A stretch of 50,675 nt of DNA from Sandaracinaceae bacterium (GTDB taxonomy: Bacteria > Myxococcota_A > Polyangia > Polyangiales > Sandaracinaceae), in contig JAHBWG010000073.1 of assembly GCA_019637095.1 (NCBI GenBank), forward strand, positions 1 to 50,675. Reading direction: 5' to 3'. Made by a program: the position numbers and the translations under genes. Below are positions 25,261 through 34,446 of this stretch, in pieces. Numbering within the stretch: position 1 is the first letter of the stretch; each line of letters begins with the position of its first letter. Under the pieces are notes generated by a model. It did not search any database, was not told the DNA's origin, and was given only the letters and a program-made list of their open reading frames with translations.

Positions 25261-26526
25261 ATGACCGAGGAAGGCCACGCGCCCGCGAGCATGCCGCGGG
25301 TGGGACCCTACGAGCTGCTCCGCCGCATCGGCGTCGGCGGGATGGCGACGGTGTACCTCGCGCGGCTCGGCGGCGTGGAGGGCTTCACGCGCATCTACGC
25401 CCTCAAGGTCTTGCACCCGCACCTCGCCACGCAGCCCGAGATCGTCACGATGCTGATGGACGAGGCGCGCATCGCCTCGCGCATCCAGCACCCCAACGTG
25501 GTCGGCATCGTCGACCTGGGCGAGTCCGACGAAGGCGTCCTCTACATCGCGATGGAGTACGTCGACGGCGTCTCGCTCGACCGGCTCCTCGCGCCCAAGC
25601 CCAACTTCCGGCCGCACCGCCTCATCGTCCCGATCGCGATGGACGCGCTGCTCGGTCTCGCGGCCTCGCACGACCTCGTCGGCGACGACGGCCGCTCGCT
25701 CGAGCTCGTGCACCGCGACGTCTCGCCGGGGAACCTCCTCGTCGGCACCGACGGCATCGCGCGCATCACCGACTTCGGCACGGCGAAGGCGCGCGCGCGC
25801 GCGACCCGGACGATGCCCGGGGTGGTCAAGGGCAAGGTCGGCTACGTCGCGCCGGAGGTGGCGCTCGGCCGCGCGTTCGACCGGCGCGCGGACGTCTTCT
25901 CGATGGGGGTGCTGCTCTGGAACGCGCTCACCGGGCAGCGCCTCTACGACACGGACGACATCGCGAAGAACGTCGCGCAGCTCGCGACGCTCGACGTGCC
26001 GCCGCCGAGCACGATCGGGCTCGGGCCGCCGGCGCTGTTCGACGAGCCGATCCTCACCGCGCTCGCGCGCTCGCCCGATCGCCGCTTCCCCGACGCGCGC
26101 GCGATGTACGAGGCGCTCGAGGACGCGCTCGCGATGAGCGGCGGCGAGCCGCCGCGGCGACAGATCGGCGAGTGGGTCGAGACCTCGTTCGCGCGCCTGC
26201 TCGAGAAGCGGCGCGAGCTCGCCGACCCGGACTTCGAGGTGCGACCCGTCGAGCTCTCGAGCGACGAGGGAGAAGACGCGACGCGCTCCTTCCGGACGGT
26301 GCCGGGCGAGACGTCGGAGCTCGCGGCGCTCGCCGCACCCGAGTGGATGAGCGCGGGGCCGGCGGCCTCCGAGGCGGGCTCGACCGAGCCGCCGCCGACC
26401 GAGCCGCCGCCCGCCGACGAAGGATCCGACCGGACGTTCCGCCTCGCGCTGCTCTTCGTCGTGATGCTCGTGCTCGGGCTCGCGACCGGCGTCGGCATCC
26501 TGTTCCTGCTCACGCAGCTCGCGTGA
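25261..26526 (+). CDS. Ser/Thr protein kinase, HRDVSPxN type, membrane-anchored
   Basis: 421 residues. The kinase domain spans about 17-285: GVGGMATV (24-31), Lys49 in YALKVL, HRDVSPGN (151-158), DFG (171-173) and the activation segment KGKVGYVAPE. All catalytic residues are present. The HRDVSPxN catalytic loop is characteristic of a large myxobacterial kinase group. A Pro/Glu linker follows and a C-terminal transmembrane helix at about 395-418, with almost nothing outside, so any external sensing would need a partner. Neighbours on the left are surface lipoproteins. It ends 7 bp from the convergent CAP-domain gene. Confidence 0.93.
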   Translation: MTEEGHAPASMPRVGPYELLRRIGVGGMATVYLARLGGVEGFTRIYALKVLHPHLATQPEIVTMLMDEARIASRIQHPNVVGIVDLGESDEGVLYIAMEYVDGVSLDRLLAPKPNFRPHRLIVPIAMDALLGLAASHDLVGDDGRSLELVHRDVSPGNLLVGTDGIARITDFGTAKARARATRTMPGVVKGKVGYVAPEVALGRAFDRRADVFSMGVLLWNALTGQRLYDTDDIAKNVAQLATLDVPPPSTIGLGPPALFDEPILTALARSPDRRFPDARAMYEALEDALAMSGGEPPRRQIGEWVETSFARLLEKRRELADPDFEVRPVELSSDEGEDATRSFRTVPGETSELAALAAPEWMSAGPAASEAGSTEPPPTEPPPADEGSDRTFRLALLFVVMLVLGLATGVGILFLLTQLA

Positions 26527-26533
26527 AGCCCGC

Positions 26534-27193
26534 TCAACCTCCCGAGCCGGCGACGCAGCAGTCGAACAGCGCGATGAAGCAAGTCTGGTGGACGGCGACG
26601 CCGACCGTGCGCGCGCGCGTGTGCGTCAGCGCGGCGTAGTGGCCGCTCGAGTGGCTCCAGCCCCAGACCGCGTCGGCGCCGTCGCGGAAGCCGGGGCCGG
26701 CGGCGATCTCGTTGACCGTCCACGAGTCTTGCGGGAAGCCACATGCGGCCGCGCGATCCCACGGCCAGCTCCCGTCCGAGCCCACGTGGCCGCACGAGCG
26801 GCTGCCGCCGACGTCGAGGGCGTGGCGTCGCGCCGCGCACATGAGGCGAGCGTCGACCTCCACCGGCGCGAGGCCTCGGCTCGCGCGCTCGTCGTTGATC
26901 GCGCGCAAGAGATCGCGCTCGGCGTCCGTCAGGTCGCCGGCGGGGGGGCCCGCGTCGGGTGCCGCCGGCGCGCCCGCGTCGGGCGGCGACGCACCCGCGT
27001 CGGGCGGCCACGCGCCGGCGTCTCGGCCCCACGGCGCGCTCGCGTCGGGTGCGCCCGGCGGCGCGCCGGCGCCCGCGTCGTCGGGCGCGACCCGCGGCGG
27101 CGGGGTGCCTGGCGCGCCCGGGGGGCGCTCGGCGGTGATCTCGCCGACACAGCCGGCGAGGCACAGGGCGCAGATCAGGGAGGCGAGCCGCAC
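26534..27193 (-). CDS. CAP-domain lipoprotein with DAG linker
   Basis: 219 residues from GTG 27193. The lipobox is LAGC (Cys14). A linker of about 70 residues rich in Pro, Asp, Ala and Gly follows, with repeated PDAGA units. The CAP domain (about 88-219) shows LLRAINDERASRGLAPVEV, a conserved His in ARRHALDVG, CGHVGSDG, WTVNEIAAG, SSGHYAALTH and VGVAVHQTCF. Four or more cysteines suggest extra disulfides. CAP proteins are extracellular; this one would be displayed on a membrane by its lipid. No Met codon fits, and an upstream TTG is possible but less likely because the GTG puts the signal peptide right at the N-terminus. Confidence 0.82.
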   Translation of the reverse strand: MRLASLICALCLAGCVGEITAERPPGAPGTPPPRVAPDDAGAGAPPGAPDASAPWGRDAGAWPPDAGASPPDAGAPAAPDAGPPAGDLTDAERDLLRAINDERASRGLAPVEVDARLMCAARRHALDVGGSRSCGHVGSDGSWPWDRAAACGFPQDSWTVNEIAAGPGFRDGADAVWGWSHSSGHYAALTHTRARTVGVAVHQTCFIALFDCCVAGSGG

Positions 27194-27337
27194 GGACGAA
27201 GGGCTCAGCAACCGGCGTACCCGCGGCCCTGCCTCGGAGGAGTCGCGGCGGGCTGTACCTCGCCGGGTTTCAGCCCGCAGGGTCGATCGCGCCCCCCGTG
27301 CGTCAGTCGCTCCTCGGTGGTATCCGTCCGAGCCGCC

Positions 27338-29041
27338 GTGCTGACCGTCCTGCGCATCAAGAACCTCGCGATCATCGACGAGCTCGAGGTCGAGCTCGCG
27401 GGCGGCCTCAACGTCATCACCGGCGAGACCGGCGCGGGCAAGTCCATCCTCATCGGCGCGCTCGGGCTCGTGCTCGGCGCGAAGGGGCGAGCGGAGCTCG
27501 TGCGCACGGGCGCCGAGGCCGCGGAGGTCGAGGCGCTCTTCGAGCTCGCGGACGACGAGCCGGCGCGCGCGCACCTCGACGCGGCCGGGATCGAGGTCGA
27601 GCGCGAGCTGGTGATCCGCCGCGTCCTCTCGGCCAACGGGCGCACGCGCGCCTACGTGAACGGGACGCTGACGACGGCGGGCCAGCTCGCCGACATCGCG
27701 CGCGGCCTCGTCGACATCTCCTCGCAGCACGAGCACCACACGCTCGTCGATCCCGCGACGCACCTCGGCTTCCTCGACGCGTTCGGCGCCCTCGGCGCGA
27801 AGCGCGCGGAGGTCGCGGCGGCGCATCGCGCGCTGCGGGACGCCGAGGACGCGCTCGCGCGCTCGCGCGGGGCGGTCGCGGACCGGGGCGAGCGCGAGGA
27901 CTTCCTGCGCTTCCAGATCCGCGAGATCGAGGCGCTCGATCCGCAGCCCGGCGAGGAGGACGCGCTCGCCGCCGAGCGCGCGCGGCTCGTGCACGCCGAG
28001 CGCCTCGTCGCGGCGTCCGCCGGCGCGGAGGAGGCCCTCTACTCGAGCGACGACGCGCTCTGCGCGACGCTCGATCGGATCGCGCGCTCGGTCCGCGAGG
28101 GCGCGACGCACGATCCGGCGCTCGCCCCGTACGCGGACGGGCTCGAGGCCGCGCTCGCGCAGCTCGAGGAGGTCGCGCGCGAGCTCGGCGCGTACGCCGA
28201 GGACGTACGCGTCGATCCCGAGCGGCTCGCCGAGGTCGAGGAGCGCGCGCACCGGCTGCGCCGCCTCACGCGCAAGCACGGCGGCGACGTCGAGGGGGTG
28301 CTCGCGCGGCTCCTCGAGATGCGCGCGGAGCTCGCGGAGCTCGAGGGCGTCGAGGAGGCGGTCGAGCGCCTCGGCCGCGAGCGGGACGCCGCGCACGCGC
28401 GCGCGGCGCGGGCGGCGAGCGCGCTCTCGGCGGAGCGCCACCGCATCGCGGGCGCGCTCGGCGACGCGATCGGGCGCGAGCTCGCCACGCTCGGCATGGG
28501 CGAGGCGAAGGTCGAGGTGCAGATCGAGCCGCTCGCGGAGCGGCGCGGCGAGCTGTCGGTCGACGGCGCCCGGCTCGGCGAGACGGGGATCGATCGCGTC
28601 GAGTTCCTGATCGCGCCCAACCGCGGGGAGGTCCCGCGCCCGCTCCGCAAGATCGCGAGCGGCGGGGAGCTCTCGCGCGCGCTGCTCGCGATCAAGCGCG
28701 TGCTCGCGGGCGCGGGTCGCGCCTCGCTCTACGTGTTCGACGAGGTCGACGCGGGGGTCGGCGGCGGGGTCGCCGAGGTGATCGGGCGCAAGCTCTCGGA
28801 GGTCGCCGCGCACCACCAGGTGCTCTGCGTCACACACCTCGCGCAGATCGCCGTCTACGCGGACCGGCACTTCCGCGTCGACAAGCGCGTCGTCGACGAG
28901 CGCACGCGCAGCGCGATCGAGCGGCTCGGCGAGTCGGAGCGCCTCGAGGAGGTCGCGCGCATGGTCGGCGGCCTCGAGGTCACCTCGCGCACGCGCGCCG
29001 CGGCCAAGGAGCTGCTCACCGGCGCCCGCGCGGCTCGTTGA
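27338..29041 (+). CDS. recN: DNA repair ATPase RecN
   Basis: 567 residues; E. coli RecN has 553. RecN is an SMC-like protein that holds and processes DNA at double-strand breaks. The N-terminal ATPase half has Walker A GETGAGKS (29-36) and DISSQHEHHTLVDP. The middle is a long coiled coil (about 155-370). The C-terminal half has the ABC signature ASGGELSRALLAIK and Walker B LYVFDEVDAGVGG, followed by CVTHLAQIA. GTG 27338 gives the usual MLTxLRIKNLAII start; a GTG 21 nt upstream is possible. A TATCCG (11 nt away) is near the local -10 pattern but not exact. Confidence 0.95.
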   Translation: MLTVLRIKNLAIIDELEVELAGGLNVITGETGAGKSILIGALGLVLGAKGRAELVRTGAEAAEVEALFELADDEPARAHLDAAGIEVERELVIRRVLSANGRTRAYVNGTLTTAGQLADIARGLVDISSQHEHHTLVDPATHLGFLDAFGALGAKRAEVAAAHRALRDAEDALARSRGAVADRGEREDFLRFQIREIEALDPQPGEEDALAAERARLVHAERLVAASAGAEEALYSSDDALCATLDRIARSVREGATHDPALAPYADGLEAALAQLEEVARELGAYAEDVRVDPERLAEVEERAHRLRRLTRKHGGDVEGVLARLLEMRAELAELEGVEEAVERLGRERDAAHARAARAASALSAERHRIAGALGDAIGRELATLGMGEAKVEVQIEPLAERRGELSVDGARLGETGIDRVEFLIAPNRGEVPRPLRKIASGGELSRALLAIKRVLAGAGRASLYVFDEVDAGVGGGVAEVIGRKLSEVAAHHQVLCVTHLAQIAVYADRHFRVDKRVVDERTRSAIERLGESERLEEVARMVGGLEVTSRTRAAAKELLTGARAAR

Positions 29042-29084
29042 GCTCGCCGCTCGCTGCGGATGGCGCGCGTCCCGCTCGCGCCGC

Positions 29085-29090
29085 TACGCT
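29085..29090 (+). promoter_or_regulatory. -10-like hexamer TACGCT, 13 nt from GTG 29104
   Basis: TACGCT lies in the 62-nt gap after recN and implies a separate transcript for the radical SAM gene. Confidence 0.4.
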
Positions 29091-29103
29091 GTCGGGGTCG
29101 CGC

Positions 29104-30288
29104 GTGGCGAACATCGGCTACATCCAGGTCGTCCGGCACTGCAACCACTTCTGCGGGTTCTGCTCGAACCCGACGACGGCGTACCACCACACGTTCGAGT
29201 CGATGGCGGCGCTCGTCGACGACCTCGTCGGGCGCGGCTACTTCGGCGTCGTCTTGACGGGCGGCGAGCCGACGCTCCACCCCGAGCTGCCGCGCATCGC
29301 CGCGTACGCGCGCGAGCGCGGCCTCCACGTCCGCATGATCACCAACGGCACGCGGCTCGCGGACGAGGACTTCGCGCGCGCGCTCGCCGAGGCGGGCCTC
29401 GCGCTCGTCCACGTCTCGATCTACTCGGTCCGGCCCGAAGTCGAGGCGCGCCTGCGCGGCGCCGCCGGCACGCTCGAGCGCGCGCACGCCGCGCTCGAGA
29501 ACGCCCGCCGGTTCGGGATCGAGGCGAACGTCAACTGCGTGATCAACCGGCTCAACGCCGACCACCTCGACGAGAACGTGCGCGTGCTCGTCGCGCGCCA
29601 CCCGCACGTGCGCCACTTCGTGTGGAACAACCTCGACCCCTCGATGGGGCGCGCCGAGGCGAACCAGGATCTCTTCGTCCCGCGGCTCGCCGACTTCGAG
29701 CTCTCGCTCGCGCGCGCGCTGCGCTTGCTGCACAAGAGCGGGCGCTCGTTCCGCGTGGAGCGCGTGCCGCTCTGCTACATGACCGACTACGCGTGGGCGA
29801 GCACCGAGACGCGCAAGATCGTCAAGGGCGAGGAGCGCGTGGTGCACTTCCTCGACGCCAAGCAGACGGTCCGCCAGACCGACTGGGAGCACGTCTACGG
29901 CGACGCGTGCGCGCCGTGCTCGCTGCGCGAGATCTGCGGGGGCCTCTTCGATCGCGGCGACGCGTACGATCCGGCGGAGCTCGCGCCGGTGTTCGTGCCG
30001 ATGGAGCCCATCGTCGAGCGCATCATCGGGGACCCGGCCGATCCGAGCTACCCGCTGCGCACGCTCGCACAGTGGCGGCCGGACTTCGAGCGGCGGCTGG
30101 TCGCGGCGCGCGAGGCGCCGCCGCGAGCCCGCGGGGAGCCGCCGCGCGATCCGAGCGCGCCGCCGGTCGGGCTCGTCACCGAGGAGAGCCTGCGGCGCTT
30201 CGCGCGCGCGAGGGACGCCGACGCGCGCCGCGCGGCGCGCGCGAACGTGGCGCTCGAGGCCGTCGAGGCGCCGCCGGAGGAGCGATGA
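29104..30288 (+). CDS. Radical SAM protein with C-terminal Cys cluster
   Basis: 394 residues from a GTG start. The [4Fe-4S]/SAM motif CNHFCGFC (Cys13, 17, 20) is followed by GGEPT (53-57), the SAM-binding loop, and MITNGT. A second set of cysteines, Cys224 and then CAPCSLREIC (Cys269, 272, 278), fits an auxiliary cluster of the SPASM/twitch type found in peptide- and cofactor-modifying enzymes. The C-terminal 110 residues are Arg/Pro/Ala-rich and probably flexible. I cannot assign a substrate. A 69-residue membrane protein with a strong ribosome site follows 106 nt downstream and is the only nearby small-protein candidate. Confidence 0.88.
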   Translation: MANIGYIQVVRHCNHFCGFCSNPTTAYHHTFESMAALVDDLVGRGYFGVVLTGGEPTLHPELPRIAAYARERGLHVRMITNGTRLADEDFARALAEAGLALVHVSIYSVRPEVEARLRGAAGTLERAHAALENARRFGIEANVNCVINRLNADHLDENVRVLVARHPHVRHFVWNNLDPSMGRAEANQDLFVPRLADFELSLARALRLLHKSGRSFRVERVPLCYMTDYAWASTETRKIVKGEERVVHFLDAKQTVRQTDWEHVYGDACAPCSLREICGGLFDRGDAYDPAELAPVFVPMEPIVERIIGDPADPSYPLRTLAQWRPDFERRLVAAREAPPRARGEPPRDPSAPPVGLVTEESLRRFARARDADARRAARANVALEAVEAPPEER

Positions 30289-30394
30289 CGCACCCTCGCC
30301 GAGGCGCGCGGGGCTGGACAACGCGCCGCGGCCGCGGTAGCTCCGTCCGCGTCGGGGCTTCCCCCGGGGCCCCGCCGACCCCAACGGAGAAGGC

Positions 30395-30604
30395 ATGAGC
30401 GAAGCCGAGAGCGCCCACGGCAAGCTGTCCAGCGTGGACCGCCAGTGGAACCAGAACCGCCTGCTGGTCCTGTTCACGGGCACCGTCCTCGCGGCCCTCG
30501 TGATCATCTACGTCATCGCCAGCCTCAAGCTCGGCGACTTCACGTGGAACCCGCTCGCGCACGACCCGTTCGTCCACACGTGGCCGGCCTCGAACTTCCT
30601 CTGA
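30395..30604 (+). CDS. 69-residue single-span membrane protein
   Basis: The N-terminal 24 residues are polar (MSEAESAHGKLSSVDRQW). A hydrophobic helix spans about 24-46, and a short aromatic tail follows, ending in a WPASNFL segment. A strong GGAGAAGG ribosome site precedes the ATG, and codon use matches the neighbours, so I regard it as real although short. It follows the radical SAM gene on the same strand with a 106-nt gap. It might be a partner or substrate of that enzyme, or an unrelated small respiratory or membrane subunit; nothing in its sequence decides this. Confidence 0.75.
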   Translation: MSEAESAHGKLSSVDRQWNQNRLLVLFTGTVLAALVIIYVIASLKLGDFTWNPLAHDPFVHTWPASNFL

Positions 30605-30614
30605 GAACGCGGTC

Positions 30615-30644
30615 TTGACGGCTCCTCGCGCGCCCCGCCATGAT
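30615..30644 (+). promoter_or_regulatory. Sigma-70-like promoter, TTGACG-N18-CATGAT
   Basis: The -35 TTGACG (30615-30620) is a good match. The -10 CATGAT (30639-30644) differs from TATNNT in its first base. It lies 11 nt from ATG 30656 and overlaps the inverted repeat at 30633-30654. Confidence 0.45.
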
Positions 30645-30654
30645 CCTGGCGGGG
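30633..30654. repeat. 8-bp inverted repeat over promoter and ribosome site
   Basis: CCCCGCCA and TGGCGGGG pair perfectly around TGATCC, ending one base before ATG 30656. It covers the putative -10 and the GCGGGG in front of the start, so it could be an operator in DNA or a hairpin hiding the start in RNA. Confidence 0.5.
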
Positions 30655-30655
30655 A

Positions 30656-31615
30656 ATGCGCGGCGTGGCCCGAACTGCCCTCGTGGTCTTCGCCGGCCTG
30701 CTCGCCGGCGCCGGCCTCGCGCGCCCCGCGCACGCGCAGGACGTGTCGGCGCGCGACCGCCAGTCGGCCGGCGAAGCCTACGACCGCGGCACCGCGGCCT
30801 ACCTGGCCGAGGACTTCGAGGGCGCCGCGAGCTGGTTCGAGACCGCGTACCGCCTCGCGCCCGCGGCCGCCGCGCTCGTGCAGGCGACGCGCGCGCACCA
30901 GCGCGCGGGCAACGAGCAGCGCGCGGCCACGCTCGCGCTGCGCCTCCAGGCGCTCTACCCGGACGACCGCACGGCCCGCACCACCGCGCAGCGGGCCCTG
31001 GCGGCGGCGCGCCGGTTCCTGCGCGTGGACGTGACCTGCGACGGCGAGTGCGCGATCGAGGTCGGTGGCGCGATCATGGGCCACACGTCGTTCTTCCTCG
31101 ACCCGGGCGCCGAGCACCGCGTCACCGCGGAGTTCGAGACCGGGCGCGTGACGCAGACCGCGGCGGGCGCGGCGGGCGAGACGGTCTCGCTCGCGTTCGA
31201 GGCGCCCGCGCCCGTGGCGCGCGAGCCGGAGCCTGAGCCCGACGAGCCCCGCGACCGCGCGGCGCCCGAGCCTCCGGCGGCCGAGCCGCAGCGCGGCGGC
31301 GGCGGCGTCCCGCTCGCCGTGACGGTCACCGCCTTGGTCGTCACCGCCGGGCTCGGCGGCGTGCTGATCTGGTCGGGCCTCGACGCGCTCGACGGCGTCG
31401 GGGCGTACGAGGCCAACCCCACGGCGGAGGGCCTCGCCGACGGACGGTCGCGCGAAGAGCGGACGAACTGGCTCATCGCCGGCACCGCCGTGGCCGCGGC
31501 GGCGACCTTCGTGCTCATGCTCTTCACGGATTGGGGTGGCGGCGAGCCCGACGCCGCGGTCACCCTCGACCTGGGGCCGCACCATGCCATCCTGGGAGCC
31601 AGGGGACGCTTCTGA
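30656..31615 (+). CDS. Exported TPR protein with two C-terminal membrane segments
   Basis: 319 residues. A signal peptide ends near residue 28 (ARPAHAQ). TPR-like helices occupy about 34-115 (AYDRGTAAYLAEDFEGAASWFETAYRL in part), and a small beta domain about 120-180 (RVDVTCDGECAIEVGGAIMG). A Pro/Glu linker follows, then hydrophobic segments at about 222-243 and 277-296. The protein is probably periplasmic with a membrane anchor, and the TPR part may bind a partner. Its stop overlaps the start of the kinase gene as TGATG, so the two are co-translated, and it is a good candidate for the outside half of that kinase's signalling unit. Confidence 0.82.
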   Translation: MRGVARTALVVFAGLLAGAGLARPAHAQDVSARDRQSAGEAYDRGTAAYLAEDFEGAASWFETAYRLAPAAAALVQATRAHQRAGNEQRAATLALRLQALYPDDRTARTTAQRALAAARRFLRVDVTCDGECAIEVGGAIMGHTSFFLDPGAEHRVTAEFETGRVTQTAAGAAGETVSLAFEAPAPVAREPEPEPDEPRDRAAPEPPAAEPQRGGGGVPLAVTVTALVVTAGLGGVLIWSGLDALDGVGAYEANPTAEGLADGRSREERTNWLIAGTAVAAAATFVLMLFTDWGGGEPDAAVTLDLGPHHAILGARGRF

Positions 31616-33195
31616 TGGCCGCACAGCCCATGCTCGCTCCGCGCACGGCGGACCTGACGGGGCGCACGCTCGGCCGCTACGAGGTGCTCTGTCAGCTCGC
31701 CTCGGGCGGCATGGCCACCGTGTACGTCGCGCGGCGCGGCGGCGTCGCGGGGTTCGAGCGGCTCGTCGCGATCAAGGTGCTGCACCCGCACCTCGCGCAC
31801 GACGAGGACTTCATCTCGATGTTCCTCGACGAGGCCCGCCTCGCCGCGCGCATCCGTCACCCCAACGTCGTCGCGACGCTCGACATCAGCGACACCGAGG
31901 GGGACGGCTTCTTCCTCGTGATGGACTACGTCGAGGGCGATCACCTCGGCCACCTCCTGCGCGGCGCGGCGCTCGGCGGCGAGCGCCTGCCGGCGCCGGT
32001 GACCGCGCGGATCGTGATGGACGCGCTCGCGGGCCTGTCCGCGGCGCACTCGCTGACGAGCCCGGACGGCGAGCTGCTCCAGCTCGTGCACCGCGACGTG
32101 AGCCCCCACAACATCCTCGTCGGCGCGGACGGGATCGCGCGCATCACCGACTTCGGCGTCGCGAAGGCGCAGGTTCGTCTCTCCTCGACGCGCGACGGGC
32201 AGTTCAAGGGCAAGCTCTCGTACATGGCGCCGGAGCAGGCGGCGAGCGGGCAGGCCGATCAGCGCTCCGACCTGTTCAGCATGGGCATCGTGCTCTGGGA
32301 GGCGCTGACCGGGCGGCGGCTCTTCCGCGGCGAGAACAACGCCGACGTCCTGAACAAGATCCTCAACCCCGAGGTGCCCTCGCCTTCGCAGCTCGACGCG
32401 GTGCTCGCGCCGTTCGACGCGGTGGTCCACAAGGCGCTCGCGAGGGAGCCCGACGATCGGTTCCAGAGCGCGGAGGAGTTCCTCGAGGCGGTCGAGGAGG
32501 CGGCGCGCACCTGTGGCGGCGTCGGGACGCCGCGCTCGGTCGGCCGCGAGGTCACGCGGTGGCTCGCGGACAAGATGGCGACCGAGAAGCAGACCATCCA
32601 GACCTCCATCGACGCGCTCGGCCGCAACGAGCTCAAGCCGGGGGTCCTGCCGCGCCCCATCGAGAGCGGCTCGCACCCGACGGGCGCCTCGCCCGTCCCC
32701 GTCCGGGTCGACGAGGTGACCGCCGGCGCGCGGCCCTCGACGATGCCGCACCGTCAGCCCGAGCCGAGCCGGCGCGGCCTCGTGCTCGCGGGGCTCGCCC
32801 TGCTCGTCCTGTTCGTGCTCGGCAGCGCGACGGCGGCGTTCGTGATGTGGCCGCGCGGCGACGCGGCGGCGGTCGCGCCGCCGGCGAGCGCGCCCTCGAG
32901 CGCCGCCGCGCCCGCGCCGCGGGGCGTCGCCGAGGAGCCCGCCGACGATGGCACGGCCGCGCAGACGGAGGCGGCGGCGCGCGCGGAGACGGACGAGGCG
33001 CCGAGCACCGAGCCCACGGAGCCCACGGAGCCCGCGGACGTCGACGAGGCGGCCGAGCCTGGGTCCGGGACGCGCTCCGAGGGCACGCGCGGCGGCACGC
33101 GCGGCGGGCGCCGGAGCGCGCGCGGCGGCGATCGCGGCGCCGGCGGCGGTGGCGACGACGACGAGGGCGTCATGCTGAACCCGTACCGGCGTTGA
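31615..33195 (+). CDS. Ser/Thr protein kinase, HRDVSPxN type, membrane-anchored
   Basis: 526 residues. The kinase domain is at about 20-295: glycine loop LASGGMATV (28-36), Lys54 in [14 protein letters not shown] (159-166), DFG (179-181), and [10 protein letters not shown]. It is complete and should be active. A linker to about 385 is followed by a transmembrane helix (about 388-412) and an outer tail of about 115 residues rich in Ala/Glu/Thr, with PTEPTEP repeats, then Arg/Gly. It is coupled to the TPR protein upstream (TGATG overlap), with which it may form a kinase and sensor pair. It shares the HRDVSPxN loop and layout with the kinase at 25261 but has a longer outer region. Confidence 0.93.
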   Translation: MAAQPMLAPRTADLTGRTLGRYEVLCQLASGGMATVYVARRGGVAGFERLVAIKVLHPHLAHDEDFISMFLDEARLAARIRHPNVVATLDISDTEGDGFFLVMDYVEGDHLGHLLRGAALGGERLPAPVTARIVMDALAGLSAAHSLTSPDGELLQLVHRDVSPHNILVGADGIARITDFGVAKAQVRLSSTRDGQFKGKLSYMAPEQAASGQADQRSDLFSMGIVLWEALTGRRLFRGENNADVLNKILNPEVPSPSQLDAVLAPFDAVVHKALAREPDDRFQSAEEFLEAVEEAARTCGGVGTPRSVGREVTRWLADKMATEKQTIQTSIDALGRNELKPGVLPRPIESGSHPTGASPVPVRVDEVTAGARPSTMPHRQPEPSRRGLVLAGLALLVLFVLGSATAAFVMWPRGDAAAVAPPASAPSSAAAPAPRGVAEEPADDGTAAQTEAAARAETDEAPSTEPTEPTEPADVDEAAEPGSGTRSEGTRGGTRGGRRSARGGDRGAGGGGDDDEGVMLNPYRR

Positions 33196-33266
33196 GCCTG
33201 CGCGAAGAACGAGCGCGCCGGCTCGCGGCCTCGCGCCGCGAACGTGTCGGCCGCGCGACGCGCTGG

Positions 33267-33272
33267 TATCCT
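33267..33272 (+). promoter_or_regulatory. -10-like hexamer TATCCT, 12 nt from ATG 33285
   Basis: TATCCT lies in the 89-nt gap after the kinase gene, giving the lipoprotein gene its own promoter. Confidence 0.4.
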
Positions 33273-33284
33273 TCTCGCGGCCTC

Positions 33285-34397
33285 ATGCGGTGGTGCCTCG
33301 AGAGCGGAGTCGTGCTCGCCCTGGCCTGGGTGGCTGGCGGCTGCCACGTCTACGACGCCTCGCTGCTCGACGCGGGCACCGACGCCGGGGGGGTGACCCC
33401 GGACGGAGGCGGGTGCAACAACCGCGACGTCCCGCCGCGCCCGACGGCCGCCGACGGCGCCGACACCGAGGAGATCATCTTCGGGCTGCGTCAAGTCGTC
33501 TTGCAGCAGCGAGAGGGGGACGTCTGGCGAGGGATCGGCCGCGACCTCGACGGCCTCTGCACGTACCCGCCGGACTACCCCACGGAGTGCCGGCCGCCGC
33601 GGCGCGCGCGTCCCCCCGCCGACGGCGACGACGGGATCGACAACGTGTTCGGCTCGGACCTCTACCCCCTCGTCGAGCTCGCCGTGCGCGGCCTCGAGGA
33701 CACCGCGCGCCAGGCGCAGGAGGAGGGGCGGCTCCCGGTCGTGCGCATCCGCGGCTGGAACGGCATGGACGACGACCCGCGCGTCGACGTCACGGTGACC
33801 AACGCGATCTACGCCGTGCGCAGCGACGGCGACGCGCCGCAGCCGCACACGGTGAACGCCGACTTCGAACCGGAGGTCATGGGCGCGCGCGCGCCGCTGC
33901 CCCTGTGGGACGGCACCGACTTCGGCTTCTTCCGGCGCGACACCTTCTTCGACGGAGACCCGGACCGGCCGACGATCCGCGACGACACCGCGTACGTGTC
34001 GAACCGGTTCGTGGTGGCGCGCCTGCCGGAGCGCGTGGAGATCCTCTTCCCCGCGCGCGACGTCGGCGTGCTCGTCCGTCTCACCGACGCGACCGCGGTC
34101 GGGCGCATCTCCGACGACGGCCTCACGCTCGAGCGCGCGACGGTCGCCGGGCGCTGGAGCGTCCTCGATCTCTTGTCGACCGCCGAGAACGTCGGCATCT
34201 GTCGCGACAGCGAGAGCTACGAGATCCTCTCCGGTCAGCTCGACACGATCGCCGACGTGCGCTCGCGCCCGGGCACCGGCGGCGAGGGGGTCGAGTGCGA
34301 CGCGCTCAGCCTCGGGGTGGTGTTCACCGGCTCGCGCATGCGCTGGGGCGGGCTCACGGACGGGCCGCCCGTCCGCAACGTCTGCACCGACCCTTGA
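33285..34397 (+). CDS. Putative lipoprotein, unknown function
   Basis: 370 residues. Lipobox AGGC (about residue 20), then a short Asp/Ala/Gly linker (LLDAGTDAGGV). The body is about 320 residues of mixed beta sequence with several acidic turns (GDDGIDNVFGSDLYPL, RGWNGMDDDPRVDVTVTNAIY, EILFPARDVGVLVRL). It contains an N-terminal GCNNRDVPPRP and three later cysteines. I recognise no domain; the many paired Asp loops could bind metal. It follows the kinase gene but has a separate promoter-like element and is not obviously part of the kinase operon. Confidence 0.76.
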   Translation: MRWCLESGVVLALAWVAGGCHVYDASLLDAGTDAGGVTPDGGGCNNRDVPPRPTAADGADTEEIIFGLRQVVLQQREGDVWRGIGRDLDGLCTYPPDYPTECRPPRRARPPADGDDGIDNVFGSDLYPLVELAVRGLEDTARQAQEEGRLPVVRIRGWNGMDDDPRVDVTVTNAIYAVRSDGDAPQPHTVNADFEPEVMGARAPLPLWDGTDFGFFRRDTFFDGDPDRPTIRDDTAYVSNRFVVARLPERVEILFPARDVGVLVRLTDATAVGRISDDGLTLERATVAGRWSVLDLLSTAENVGICRDSESYEILSGQLDTIADVRSRPGTGGEGVECDALSLGVVFTGSRMRWGGLTDGPPVRNVCTDP

Positions 34398-34434
34398 GCC
34401 GCGCGATCGCGACCACAGCGCCCGCGCGATCGGG

Positions 34435-34440
34435 TAGCGT
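34435..34440 (+). promoter_or_regulatory. -10-like hexamer TAGCGT, 6 nt from ATG 34447
   Basis: TAGCGT, CGGGCC, ATG. The spacing is the same as at 299 and 384. Confidence 0.45.
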
Positions 34441-34446
34441 CGGGCC

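Noticed and set aside
30326-30337. Palindrome CCGCGGCCGCGG
   Set aside because: All-G/C palindromes are expected often by chance in this DNA; no positional support.
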